Shown: one piece after another, positions 1 to 8,129 of the stretch | How positions within the stretch are numbered: the first letter of the stretch is position 1 | Layout: every line of letters starts with the position of its first letter | Assembly: GCA_031549085.1 (NCBI GenBank) | Contig: JAVBQL010000004.1 | Location: 1-47,903, forward strand | Length of the DNA stretch: 47,903 bases | Origin: JAVBQL01 sp031549085 | GTDB taxonomy: Bacteria > Spirochaetota > GWE2-31-10 > MWDO01 | Direction of reading: 5' to 3' | Notes under the pieces: model-generated | Told to the model about the DNA's origin: nothing | Database searches by the model: none | Seen by the model: only the letters and a program-made list of their open reading frames with translations | Translations under genes and position numbers: made by a program

Positions 1-358
1 AGCAATAAAAGAAAAAATGGTTCTATCGGCTCATGATCTATCTGATGGTGGTTTGGCTGTTGCTTTAGCAGAGAGCTCTTTTTCTGGTGAAATTGGAGCA
101 GATATTGATCTTTCAATGATCAGTGGAGATTTAACTGTTGAAGAGAAACTATTTTCAGAATCTCCAAGCAGATTACTTGTAACTGTTCCATTAAAAGATG
201 AGAAAAAGTTTGAAGAGATGATGGCTGGTTCAAAGATATATAGGATTGGTACAACAAATAGTACAGCAAGTCTATCAATTAAAGAGGGCAGCAATCCTAT
301 CATTAATGAAAATATACAAAATCTAAAAGAGATATGGGAAAAAGCTCTAATATTCTAA
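1..358 (+). CDS. purL: Phosphoribosylformylglycinamidine synthase, C-terminal fragment
   Basis: This is the 3' end of a gene that begins before the window; the frame is open from base 2 and stops with TAA at 356-358. The visible protein contains the motif SAHDLSDGGLAVALAE, the conserved segment near the end of the second AIRS-like ATPase half of PurL, the ATP- and glutamine-dependent enzyme that makes FGAM in step four of purine synthesis. The protein ends soon after this region with no glutaminase domain, so this is the small (separate-subunit) form of PurL, needing PurQ and PurS partners that are not seen here. The last 25 bases overlap the start of the next gene, which suggests coupled translation. 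The ATG at 17 is internal and not a start. Confidence 0.9.
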   Translation, partial: AIKEKMVLSAHDLSDGGLAVALAESSFSGEIGADIDLSMISGDLTVEEKLFSESPSRLLVTVPLKDEKKFEEMMAGSKIYRIGTTNSTASLSIKEGSNPIINENIQNLKEIWEKALIF

Positions 359-972
359 GAAATATAGAGGTTCTATATAGAGATGACTATATCATGGCTT
401 TTAATAAGCCCAAAAATCTTTTAGTTATTCCAAATGAAAATGAGAAGAGTAATACACTGGTTAATCTGGTGAATTTACTCTTCTCATCTCTTCCAAATAA
501 CCCAAAACTTAACCCATGTCATAGGCTAGATAGAGAGACCACAGGTGCAATTCTATTTGCATTTGGCAAAAAAAATCAGCAACTTTTTATGGAGATGTTT
601 GCATCTCGATCTATCAACAAAAAGTATATAGCAGTTGTTAATGGAGTTTTAAAACAGGATAGTGGAATTATAAATGCCAAAATCGAAGGAAAAGAGGCAA
701 TCACAGAGTATAGAGTCATAAAAAATGGTGACAACTATACAATCCTTGATATAGAGCTTTTTACAGGACGTACAAATCAAATCAGAATCCATTTTGCTGG
801 TATTGGACATCCGCTTGTTGGAGAATCTAAATTTGTCTTTAGAAGAGATTTTAAGCTTAAAGCAAATAGAGTTTTGCTCCACTCAAAAGAGCTATCGTTT
901 ATTCATCCAATTACAAATGAAAATATAGTAATAACAGCACCTATCCCTGATGATATAAAGAGCTATTTTTAA
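334..972 (+). CDS. RluA-family 23S rRNA/tRNA pseudouridine synthase
   Basis: A 212-residue enzyme of the RluA family, which isomerises uridine to pseudouridine in rRNA or tRNA in the cytoplasm. The signature HRLDRETTG lies at residues 63-71, with the catalytic aspartate at D66. Further family motifs are an N-terminal FNKPKNLLV and the later GRTNQIRIHFAGIGHPLVG. There is no S4 RNA-binding domain in front, so it resembles the short RluA/RluC-core type, and the target uridine cannot be assigned. The ATG at 334 lies inside the purL end and is preceded by AAAGAGAT as a plausible ribosome-binding site. The 25-base overlap with purL suggests one operon. Confidence 0.9.
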   Translation: MGKSSNILRNIEVLYRDDYIMAFNKPKNLLVIPNENEKSNTLVNLVNLLFSSLPNNPKLNPCHRLDRETTGAILFAFGKKNQQLFMEMFASRSINKKYIAVVNGVLKQDSGIINAKIEGKEAITEYRVIKNGDNYTILDIELFTGRTNQIRIHFAGIGHPLVGESKFVFRRDFKLKANRVLLHSKELSFIHPITNENIVITAPIPDDIKSYF

Positions 973-1019
973 TTTTCTTATTAATTTTATTAATTAGTTG
1001 ATCTTTTAATATAAATAAA

Positions 1020-1367
1020 ATGGGTGGTGTCATAACAGGCGTGACAGGAACTACTAGTGTAACTAATGATGTTAGTACTGTTTTAAGTTATAACAACTCC
1101 ACACTAACCATTTCTGCTGGAATCATAATAGGAGCAGATAGTAGCTCTAGTACGTATAAATGCTTATGGTGTTTTTAATTATAATACAGCAACCATCTCT
1201 TACTGCAGTATATATACAAAAGAGCCAACAGAAGAGTAAATGGAGATCTTAATGTACTATATAGAGAAACCACCTCTGCTAAATTCTATAAAGGTGCAGT
1301 TGGGGCTGCAAATATCTATGATATAGGGGGCTCTGGCACAAACATATGGAATGATGTCGTTTTTTAG
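1020..1367 (+). pseudogene. Decayed copy of the adjacent DUF1565-type lipoprotein gene
   Basis: Three pieces in shifting frames match consecutive parts of the C-terminal half of the intact protein encoded at 1639-2796. From 1020 the frame reads GGVITGVTG, then LTISAGIIIGAD, matching SGVITGITG and LTINGGTMTGAS of the paralogue, and stops at 1176-1178. One frame over, AYGVFNYNTATISYCSIYTKE matches LYGIRARGETTISNCKIYGKE and stops at 1237-1239. From 1242, back in the first frame, GDLNVLYRETTSAKFYKG and NIYDIGGSGTNIW match the last 50 residues of the paralogue and end at TAG 1365-1367. The N-terminal half, signal peptide and ribosome-binding site are missing. At least one frameshift and one stop separate the pieces, so the gene is broken. 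Confidence 0.85.
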
Positions 1368-1400
1368 AACACCCCATAAAAAATAATTTTCTAACATAGT

Positions 1401-1441
1401 AAAGCAGTATGAGATAAAGAAATCTTCATACTGCTTTTTTT
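1401..1441 (+). terminator. Rho-independent terminator behind the decayed lipoprotein copy
   Basis: A 12-bp stem, AAAGCAGTATGA paired with TCATACTGCTTT, is followed by a run of T. The sequence leading into it (AATTTTCTAACATAG) resembles that between the intact paralogue and its own terminator (AATTTTCTAAAATAG), so the duplication included the terminator. Confidence 0.75.
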
Positions 1442-1638
1442 GTCTATAATTTTTTATATGAGAAGAAAATAGTTTAATATTAGCCAATATTAAATAATAT
1501 TTCAAGATATTTTTTAATTCTTATATTTCATCAATATTGACTATTTTATATAAAAAACATATATTTTTATGCTTATAAAATTATAATATATAAGAAAAAC
1601 GAATATATTATAATTTTATATTATTTAAAGGAGGTTTT
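1442..1638. other. AT-rich spacer, probable promoter region of the lipoprotein gene
   Basis: No coding potential or RNA gene is apparent. The stretch is extremely AT-rich, with several TATAAT-like hexamers between about 1580 and 1625, and ends in the strong ribosome-binding site AAAGGAGG before the ATG at 1639. No single promoter can be chosen with confidence. Confidence 0.4.
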
Positions 1639-2796
1639 ATGAATTTAAGAAGTCTAAAAAAGAGAGGTATCTCATTTTTTATTGTTTTAGCACTACTGCT
1701 TATTATAGTATTTTTTCCAGCTTGTAGTGGAGTTTTTGGTGATGATGATAATGGTGGGGGTGATAATAGTGGTGACACAACTATTACAACAGACGACACT
1801 ACTTCTGATCTAACAGGAATCTATGTCTCTACCGCTGGAGATGATAGCAATAGTGGCGAGGCTGCCTCTCCAGTAAAAACAATCTCAAAAGCTGTTACTA
1901 TGCTTACAAGTACAAGGAACCATATATATGTAGCAATAGGTACATATAGTGAGATAGTTGAGATCATCTCTGACGATCCCGTTGTCATTAAGGGCGGCTA
2001 CAATGCAACAACTTGGGAGAGAATTAATACAAGTGATATGAGTACAATAGGTGGAGATGATACACTTCAAATTGTTGATATGGCTGGAGGAAGAGTTGTT
2101 GCGTTGGGAAGTGATCCAATGCTTGCTACTGCAAAACTTACTTTAGAAAATCTTATTATTATGGGCGTTCGCTATACCGATAGTCCAAGTGCATCATATA
2201 GCGATGCTATTGGAGTTACATGTATGGGAGATCTTACAGTTGATAATTGTCATATAGTTGGCTTGGATAGTGGCACGGTATCGGGGGTTGCTGCTGCCAT
2301 TATGGGGATGAATGTTACTATAAATAGCGGAGTTATCACTGGTATCACAGGAGATGCTACTGCAGATAGAACTGGTGCCATCTCTGCAGTGACACTTACG
2401 ATAAATGGTGGTACAATGACAGGTGCAAGTGGCAGTGCAACTATTGACAGCTATATTTTTGCTGTTGGTGCTAATGGTATAATGGAAATTAGGGGAGGAA
2501 CAATAGTTGGAATAGCAGGTTCAAGTGTTACACTTACAGATACACCTGAACCTACAGATCTTTATGGTATAAGAGCAAGAGGCGAAACTACTATCTCAAA
2601 CTGTAAGATCTATGGCAAAGAGTATGCAACCCCAACTATATCTGGTACCTTTGATCTGCTAAATAGGGACAATACTACTGATGCTAAATTCAACAGAGGC
2701 ACCGAAGGGAGCGCAGAGATCCATGATGTATATGGAGATGGAGTCAACTACTGGACAACTCCTCCAGCAGGATGGATGTGGGACAACCCATTCTAA
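1639..2796 (+). CDS. DUF1565 / parallel beta-helix surface lipoprotein
   Basis: A 385-residue exported protein. The N-terminus is positively charged (RSLKKR), followed by a hydrophobic helix and a lipobox-like FFPAC with the lipidated cysteine near residue 30. An acidic, Gly/Asn-rich spacer (DDDNGGGDNSG) follows. Residues about 60-90 (GIYVSTAGDDSNSG, SPVKTISKA) resemble the DUF1565 entry strand of right-handed parallel beta-helices, and the rest shows the short Gly/Thr/Ile repeats of such a fold. The location is probably the outer surface or periplasm; the substrate is unknown and no catalytic residues were identified. The start is fixed by AAAGGAGG nine bases upstream. A decayed relative lies just upstream, pointing to a duplicated, fast-evolving family. 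Confidence 0.75.
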   Translation: MNLRSLKKRGISFFIVLALLLIIVFFPACSGVFGDDDNGGGDNSGDTTITTDDTTSDLTGIYVSTAGDDSNSGEAASPVKTISKAVTMLTSTRNHIYVAIGTYSEIVEIISDDPVVIKGGYNATTWERINTSDMSTIGGDDTLQIVDMAGGRVVALGSDPMLATAKLTLENLIIMGVRYTDSPSASYSDAIGVTCMGDLTVDNCHIVGLDSGTVSGVAAAIMGMNVTINSGVITGITGDATADRTGAISAVTLTINGGTMTGASGSATIDSYIFAVGANGIMEIRGGTIVGIAGSSVTLTDTPEPTDLYGIRARGETTISNCKIYGKEYATPTISGTFDLLNRDNTTDAKFNRGTEGSAEIHDVYGDGVNYWTTPPAGWMWDNPF

Positions 2797-2818
2797 AAAA
2801 GTAATTTTCTAAAATAGA

Positions 2819-2856
2819 AGCAGTCGAGAGTAGTTTTTTCTCTCTACTGCTTTTTC
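2819..2856 (+). terminator. Terminator after the DUF1565 lipoprotein gene
   Basis: AGCAGT and GAGAG pair with CTCTC and ACTGCT around one C/T mismatch, and TTTTT follows. The left part is related in sequence to the terminator at 1401-1441. Confidence 0.7.
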
Positions 2857-2869
2857 GTAATAATTAGAT

Positions 2870-3484
2870 TTAATTATTGGTGATCTTAATATAGCGGTCT
2901 ATAAGTGAATATTTAAAAAATATATCCTCTTTTCTTGGCTCAATAGAATTTACACTTGTTGTAAATATTTGAAGATCAAGATCTTCACCTGGGTTCCAAA
3001 TCATATCTTTGTTATTATCAAGCATGATGGAGTGACTTATGTATTCATCTTTCTTGAATATAATCTCATCTTCCATATCAGGGTCTGGAATATCTATTTT
3101 TGCTTCCATATAATATGTTCTTATTACATAGTTGTATTCTGCAGGTTTTTTCACGTATACCTTTGCTTTTGCTTTGAGTTTAAAGATTTTAAATGCTGCC
3201 ATTATAACTTTCTCACTATTTTTTGTATCCATGCCCAATTCATCAATGATACCTTTTTCCATCAACTCTTTTCTTAAACCATTTATCTGTTCAGCTGTTA
3301 GGACTTTTCCTGTGATCTCTTCTGATATAGCTTCCAAACATCTAATATAAAAATATGTTTCTCGACTCTTTTTATCTATCCTATTTTTTTGATTCTCCTC
3401 TTCATCTAAACTGGAGTTATCTGAAGAAAATAGACATATTGATAAAAATATTAAGATATATGTTATAAATAATCTCTTTTTCAT
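2870..3484 (-). CDS. Exported protein of unknown function
   Basis: A 204-residue protein with a clear signal peptide: MKKR, a hydrophobic stretch (LFITYILIFLSICLF) and a likely signal-peptidase I site after FSS. The cysteine in this stretch is not in a good lipobox, so a soluble or loosely attached periplasmic protein is favoured. The mature part starts with a very charged segment, then a helical region around residues 45-100, then a beta-rich half containing DIPDPDMEDEIIF. I do not recognise the family. It is convergent with the lipoprotein gene and divergent from the flagellar operon, so it is probably a single-gene unit. Flagellar involvement is possible from position only and is unproven. 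Confidence 0.6.
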   Translation of the reverse strand: MKKRLFITYILIFLSICLFSSDNSSLDEEENQKNRIDKKSRETYFYIRCLEAISEEITGKVLTAEQINGLRKELMEKGIIDELGMDTKNSEKVIMAAFKIFKLKAKAKVYVKKPAEYNYVIRTYYMEAKIDIPDPDMEDEIIFKKDEYISHSIMLDNNKDMIWNPGEDLDLQIFTTSVNSIEPRKEDIFFKYSLIDRYIKITNN

Positions 3485-3569
3485 AGCATTTTATAATAGT
3501 ACAAACTATTTGCAATGTCAATTTTTTATTAAATATTATTGATTGCAATAAAAAATAGAAAAAACTATT

Positions 3570-3595
3570 TAAGTAAAATTTTATCCTCCCGATAA
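3570..3595 (+). promoter_or_regulatory. Sigma-28 (FliA)-type promoter for flgN-flgK-flgL
   Basis: CCCGATAA at 3588-3595 matches seven of eight bases of the enterobacterial sigma-28 -10 consensus GCCGATAA. TAAGTAAA at 3570-3577 is a partial -35 match (consensus TAAAGTTT) with a 10-base spacer (consensus 11). The start of transcription would be near 3602, about 30 bases before the flgN start codon. Late flagellar hook-filament genes are classic sigma-28 targets, which fits the genes that follow. Confidence 0.6.
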
Positions 3596-3630
3596 TTATA
3601 TTATCTTTTTATAAAAACGGGAGACCAAGG

Positions 3631-4083
3631 ATGGTGCCTGACCTAAACTACACATCTGACAAGATATTGTTGGAGTCACTGCTTGATATAGTAGAGAAAC
3701 TAACTTTAATTTCTAATGAAAAGAGAGAAGCTATTATCAATCATAACTACAGCTATCTCTATGAATTATCCTCCGAGCAGGATAAAATTTCAAAACTTTT
3801 CGAATCAAATCTTACTTCATTTAATAGCTCTATAAAGAAAAGCCCCACAAGTGATAATGGGGAGATTATTAAACTAAAACATTCACTAAAAACTAATCTT
3901 ATAAAATATAGAGAAAATGAGGGAATCGTTATGAAGCTCTTGAATGATTCTCTATTTTTTATGAGATTAAAGGTAGAAAAACTAATGCCCGATGAAGTAA
4001 AGAATAAGCAATATAGTAAAGAGAAGAGTAATAATGGTTCTTTACGAAAAGATGTACCAATTAGTGTAGATAGATTTATATAG
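3631..4083 (+). CDS. flgN: FlgN-like flagellar export chaperone
   Basis: A 150-residue, almost entirely helical and charged protein with no signal peptide, directly upstream of flgK and flgL. FlgN proteins are short helical-hairpin chaperones that hold the hook-filament junction proteins FlgK and FlgL for the flagellar type III export gate. Size, the helical pattern (LLESLLDIVEKLTLISNEKREAI) and gene position all fit; sequence similarity within this family is always weak, so position carries much of the assignment. The ATG at 3631 is preceded by CGGGAGA at 3618-3624, a reasonable ribosome-binding site. The gap to flgK is only 19 bases, so the two are co-transcribed. Confidence 0.7.
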   Translation: MVPDLNYTSDKILLESLLDIVEKLTLISNEKREAIINHNYSYLYELSSEQDKISKLFESNLTSFNSSIKKSPTSDNGEIIKLKHSLKTNLIKYRENEGIVMKLLNDSLFFMRLKVEKLMPDEVKNKQYSKEKSNNGSLRKDVPISVDRFI

Positions 4084-4102
4084 AGTTTTTTAGGAGGAAA
4101 AA

Positions 4103-5995
4103 ATGGTATCAACATTTCATGGAATAGAGATGGGAAAGCGCTCTCTTATGACACATAGTCAAGCGATGAATGTCGTTGGACACAATATATCAAATTCAAA
4201 TACTGAAGGGTATTCAAGACAGGTTATTAATATTGGAGAGTATGAGCCTATATTTATGCCTCATCTTGTTAGAGAGGAGAGACCTGGACAGCTTGGACAG
4301 GGCAATATGACTTTGAATATCAAGAGAGTTAGAGACATACTGCTTGACAATAGGCTTATTGCTGAAAACAGAGAGCTTGGATTTTTTGAAATTAAAAATA
4401 AATATATTCATCAGATGGAGATGGTCTATACTGAACCTACTCTCTCAAATGATCATACCTTGGTCAATACTTTGAGAACCTCTCTTGATGATTTTATTGG
4501 AAGCTTTGCTGATATTGCAAACCACCCAGAGGAGTTAAGTGCTCGTGTTGCTACACTTGAGAAGGCAAATACTTTGGCCAACAGTGTTAGACACCACTTT
4601 GAGCAGTTTACACATATTAGAAATAACTCTGATAGTGAAATTCAAGACAAAGTGAAAGAGATCAACAATATTGCAAAAAATATAGCTACTCTCAATGATA
4701 AGATATTGAGAAGCGAGGCAGTAGGAGACAACCCTAACGATTGGCTTGATCAGAGAGATAGACTTATTGATAAGCTATCTAAGATTGTTGATGTACAGAT
4801 AAGCCGTGAGGATAAAGATGAGTTAATTATCTTTATCGGTGGTAGACACTTGGTTCAAGGTCAAAAGTATGAAGAGCTGAAGCTGATATCTAATGCAAAT
4901 AACAATGGATATTTTGATACGTATTGGACTGATGGCGAAAAGCTTGCCGTTAGAGGCGGAGAGCTTGCAGGTCTCTTAGAGATTAGAGATAAAGATTTGT
5001 TGATGGAAATAAAGAGGATTGACTCTTTTGCTGCAAACTTGACTGATATGATAAATGAGATTCATAGAGGCGGCTTTGGTGCTAATGGTGAGACTGGTAA
5101 TGATTTCTTTGTTCAGTTTCCATTTGTTACAGATCCATTGGGTAACTATGATAGAAATAGAGATGGGGCTGATGATTCTAGCTATATTTTTAGAGTAACA
5201 GGTGAGAATAAGCTTGATTTGTACGATAAAATTGGTATTCGCGGTAATATGAATATAAATGGTATAACTGTTAGCTACTATGAGACTGATACACTACAAG
5301 AGGTTGTTAGAAAAATAAATGATAGTGGAGCAAGAGTAAATGCTTTTCTAAATCCAGATGGAAAATTGTCATTAAAAGCTGACTATCAAATGGATCCAAA
5401 TAATCCAGATTTTGTAATTAGGCATGTTGAAGATGATGGAATGTTTCTAATTGGTTATGCTGGCATACTAAAAGAGAGTGGAGCAGCGGGAAGCTTTGAC
5501 TGGCAGGCAACAAATCAGGTTGATAAATTTAAAGATAGCACAAATTGGACTGTCTCTCCATTAACCAACCCATCAGCCTATATGTCTGTAAACGAAAGAA
5601 TAAAGTCTGATGTTAGCTATATAGCTGCAGCAAGCGGAACTGATATAAATGGAGATGGAACAAAAGTTTTCAATGGAGTAGGGGACACTTCCAATGCTAT
5701 GAATATACTATCATTGAAAGAGGAGAGAGTAATGATTGGTATGTCTCAAACATTCTCTCAATACTTTGAATATATAGTTGCTGATGTTGGCGCTCGCGGT
5801 TCTCATGTTGAGAAGGGGTTTAAAAATGCAGAGGTAATTACAACAAACCTTGAGAATATGAGAAAATCTATTAGTGGTGTAAACTTAGATGAGGAGTTTG
5901 CTAATATGATTAAGTTTCAGCATGGTTATAATGCAACCGCAAAAATTATGTCTGAAATGGATAAGATGATAGAGACTTTGATATTAAAACTATAA
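4103..5995 (+). CDS. flgK: Flagellar hook-associated protein 1 (FlgK)
   Basis: A 630-residue junction protein between hook and filament, secreted through the flagellar export apparatus. The N-terminal D0 helix is typical (FHGIEMGKRSLMTH, then VGHNISNSNTEGYSRQ), and the C-terminal D0 segment reads SGVNLDEEFANMIKFQ followed by a helix ending MIETLILKL. The middle carries variable domains, making it somewhat longer than the E. coli protein (about 550 residues). In spirochaetes the filament it serves would lie in the periplasm. The ribosome-binding site TAGGAGG sits eight bases before the ATG. flgL follows 28 bases downstream with its own GGAG site. Confidence 0.95.
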   Translation: MVSTFHGIEMGKRSLMTHSQAMNVVGHNISNSNTEGYSRQVINIGEYEPIFMPHLVREERPGQLGQGNMTLNIKRVRDILLDNRLIAENRELGFFEIKNKYIHQMEMVYTEPTLSNDHTLVNTLRTSLDDFIGSFADIANHPEELSARVATLEKANTLANSVRHHFEQFTHIRNNSDSEIQDKVKEINNIAKNIATLNDKILRSEAVGDNPNDWLDQRDRLIDKLSKIVDVQISREDKDELIIFIGGRHLVQGQKYEELKLISNANNNGYFDTYWTDGEKLAVRGGELAGLLEIRDKDLLMEIKRIDSFAANLTDMINEIHRGGFGANGETGNDFFVQFPFVTDPLGNYDRNRDGADDSSYIFRVTGENKLDLYDKIGIRGNMNINGITVSYYETDTLQEVVRKINDSGARVNAFLNPDGKLSLKADYQMDPNNPDFVIRHVEDDGMFLIGYAGILKESGAAGSFDWQATNQVDKFKDSTNWTVSPLTNPSAYMSVNERIKSDVSYIAAASGTDINGDGTKVFNGVGDTSNAMNILSLKEERVMIGMSQTFSQYFEYIVADVGARGSHVEKGFKNAEVITTNLENMRKSISGVNLDEEFANMIKFQHGYNATAKIMSEMDKMIETLILKL

Positions 5996-6023
5996 CTATA
6001 TTTTATAAAAGGAGTTAAAAAAT

Positions 6024-7268
6024 ATGAGTATTTATAGAATAAGCAGTAACACAATGTCAGATAATAATATGTTTCACCTAAAGAGTAGGGAATATTCAAT
6101 GGATAAGGTGAATGAGCAGATAAACAGTGGTAAAAAACATAGATTGCCTCGTGAGGGGGTAACTGATGTTACACAAGCAATGACAATACACACTAAACTA
6201 CAAAAGATAGAGCAATATACTAGAAACATCAATGATGCAGAGGGACAGAGAGGCTTGGTTGAGAACAAGATGATGATGATGATTGAGTATCTTCAACGTT
6301 CAAGAGAGCTTGCTGTACAAGGTGCGAATGGTATCTATAATGGAGAGGATAGGCAAAAGATGGCTGTGGAGATAGATCAATATCTACGCGGAATGGTTCT
6401 TGAAGCCAACACTAAATATAAAGGTGACTATCTATTCAGTGGTTTTCAAAAGTTCACAAAACCTTTTGAGACTATGGAGGGTGTGGTGCCGGGGATAAGT
6501 GAATCTATGATTAAAGAGGTTAAATACTTTGGTGATGGCGGTAAACAGCTTAGAGAGATAGACCATGGAGAATATATAAGTGCAACAAAGCCGGGAAATG
6601 AGCTCTTCTGGGCAGAGCAATTTGCTATCTACTCATCTGTTAATACAAAAGATTTTAGATTGGCAAGTGATCAATCTGTAATGATTGATGGTGTTGCCAT
6701 AAAATTTAAGGCTGGAGATAATGCCTACACAATAACAGAAAAAATTAATGCTTCACCTATCGCCGTAAATGCGACTATAGATCCTATGACAGGTGGCTTG
6801 GTATTAAAGAGTACAAAACCTCATAAGATAGAGATTGCAGATATAGAGGGTGGAAACGTTTTTAGACAGCTTGGCATATTGGAGGAGGCAAGTGGAAGCG
6901 ATAATTATAGTCAGACTGCAAGTGTCTATGGCTCCTCAATATTTGATGTTATGATGGGGCTTCGTGATTCAATGCTGCAAAATAACTCTGAAGATATTGG
7001 TGGTAGGTATCTAGGTGCAATTGATAGTGCTATTGAAAATATAACAAACCATTTAGCAGAGACTGGCGCTCTATCTAAGAGAATGAGTAATCTTAATGAG
7101 AGACTCGAGGGAGATAAACTATCTTATACAGAGATTTTATCTAAAGTAGAGGATGTTGATATATCAGAGGCTATTACAGATCTCAAAAACCTAGAGATTG
7201 CCCATAAAGCTAGTTTAGCAAGTTTAGCAAGATTAAGCAGAGCAAGTTTGCTTGACTACTTAAGATAA
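6024..7268 (+). CDS. flgL: Flagellar hook-associated protein 3 (FlgL)
   Basis: A 414-residue flagellin-like junction protein, the second adaptor between hook and filament. The N-terminal segment RISSNTMSDNNMFHLKSR and the conserved region with SGKKHRLP, then SRELAVQGANG and GDYLFSGFQ, are hallmarks of FlgL. The C-terminal coiled coil (ISEAITDLKNLEIAHKASLA, ending LLDYLR) matches the D0/D1 return helix. It is longer than the enterobacterial protein (about 317 residues), the extra length lying in the middle domain. It follows flgK with a GGAG ribosome-binding site and very probably shares its transcript and the FlgN chaperone. Confidence 0.93.
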   Translation: MSIYRISSNTMSDNNMFHLKSREYSMDKVNEQINSGKKHRLPREGVTDVTQAMTIHTKLQKIEQYTRNINDAEGQRGLVENKMMMMIEYLQRSRELAVQGANGIYNGEDRQKMAVEIDQYLRGMVLEANTKYKGDYLFSGFQKFTKPFETMEGVVPGISESMIKEVKYFGDGGKQLREIDHGEYISATKPGNELFWAEQFAIYSSVNTKDFRLASDQSVMIDGVAIKFKAGDNAYTITEKINASPIAVNATIDPMTGGLVLKSTKPHKIEIADIEGGNVFRQLGILEEASGSDNYSQTASVYGSSIFDVMMGLRDSMLQNNSEDIGGRYLGAIDSAIENITNHLAETGALSKRMSNLNERLEGDKLSYTEILSKVEDVDISEAITDLKNLEIAHKASLASLARLSRASLLDYLR

Positions 7269-7301
7269 AATTTGTTTTGCAATATATGTTAAATATAGTA
7301 T

Positions 7302-7333
7302 AATTGGAGAGTCCTTTATTGGGCTCTTTAATT
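7302..7333 (+). terminator. Possible terminator or attenuator between flgL and fliW
   Basis: GAGAGTCC (7307-7314) can pair with GGGCTCTT (7321-7328), using two G-U pairs, around a six-base loop; flanking AATT/TAATT bases extend the stem. An AT-rich but not pure T run follows. It may partly separate expression of flgKL from fliW-csrA. The evidence is moderate only. Confidence 0.4.
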
Positions 7334-7425
7334 ATATATTTGTTTGATTTTGATATTTTTATAGATTTGCTTATATAAAAAAAATCTTATTAAGTTTGTT
7401 TGTGTTTGTGGAGGGGTTTTATACT

Positions 7426-7860
7426 ATGAAACTTTTGACAAAAGCCTTTGGAGAGATTGACATTTCAGAAAAACAGAGGTTGGTTTTCAAAAATGGTATC
7501 TTGGGCTTTGAAGATATCACTAATTTTGTTCTGTTAGATAGTGCAGACAATAGTCCTTTCTATTGGTTACAGTCTGAAAAATTTAAAAATATTGCTTTTT
7601 TAATAATAGATCCAAAACTTGTATATCCAGATTATAAACTAGAGGTAGATCCTGCCGATTTAGAAGATCTTGAAATAGAAGATGAGGAGGATATAATAGT
7701 TTTAAATATAGTTACTCTTCATGAGACTCCTATAAAATCTACAATAAATCTATTGGGCCCTATAGTATTAAATAAAAAGAAACATATTGGGAAACAGATA
7801 GTAAGCACAAATGATAGCTATACTGTTAGACATCCTTTAATAAGAGATAAGGAAGTATAA
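7426..7860 (+). CDS. fliW: Flagellar assembly factor FliW
   Basis: A 144-residue protein of the FliW family. It begins MKLLTKAFGEIDIS, continues with VFKNGILGFEDITNFVLLD and contains the typical PFYWLQSE. FliW binds free flagellin and, when released, binds CsrA and blocks its repression of flagellin translation, forming a homeostatic switch. The ATG at 7426 was chosen because GGAGGGG lies ten bases upstream; a longer frame from a TTG at 7396 has no such site. The csrA gene begins two bases after the stop codon, the fliW-csrA pairing expected of this switch. The flagellin genes it would control are not in the window. Confidence 0.93.
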   Translation: MKLLTKAFGEIDISEKQRLVFKNGILGFEDITNFVLLDSADNSPFYWLQSEKFKNIAFLIIDPKLVYPDYKLEVDPADLEDLEIEDEEDIIVLNIVTLHETPIKSTINLLGPIVLNKKKHIGKQIVSTNDSYTVRHPLIRDKEV

Positions 7861-7861
7861 T

Positions 7862-8098
7862 ATGCTTGTATTATCTAGAAAAGAGAAAGAGTCTATTATT
7901 ATAGGTGAAAACATCGAAATAACCATAATGGGAATAAAGGGTGATTGTGTAAAGATCGGTATCAATGCACCATCTAATGTGAAAATATACAGAAAAGAGA
8001 TCTATGAAGAGATACAAAAAGCTAACCGCGAAGCTGCCTATACCGATAATGTGAATATTGACTCCATTAAAGATATAGAGAAGTTCATAAAAGGTTAG
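7862..8098 (+). CDS. csrA: Carbon storage / flagellin translation regulator CsrA
   Basis: A 78-residue RNA-binding protein. The sequence begins MLVLSRKEKESIIIG and continues VKIGINAPSNVKIYRKEIYEEI, the core of the CsrA dimer that binds GGA motifs in mRNA leaders and blocks translation. It has a C-terminal extension of about 15 residues past the core, common outside the enterobacteria. The ribosome-binding site AAGGAAG is inside the last codons of fliW, so translation is coupled to that of its antagonist. The main expected target is flagellin mRNA; other targets cannot be told from this window. Confidence 0.95.
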   Translation: MLVLSRKEKESIIIGENIEITIMGIKGDCVKIGINAPSNVKIYRKEIYEEIQKANREAAYTDNVNIDSIKDIEKFIKG

Positions 8099-8129
8099 CC
8101 TTTTAATGGTTTCTAAAAAATAACTATCT

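Noticed and set aside
1257..1505. Minus-strand frame of 82 codons in the gap after the pseudouridine synthase gene.
   Set aside because: It has no ribosome-binding site and runs antisense across the decayed lipoprotein gene and its terminator.
3586..3623. CTCCCG and CGGGAG could form a hairpin hiding the flgN ribosome-binding site.
   Set aside because: The left arm overlaps the sigma-28-like -10 element, so it would lie upstream of the expected transcript start and not be in the mRNA. The loop would also be 26 bases of AU-rich sequence.
7396..7425. Longer N-terminus for FliW from TTG 7396.
   Set aside because: The strong GGAGGGG site lies inside this extension and is correctly placed for ATG 7426, whose product starts like other FliW proteins.
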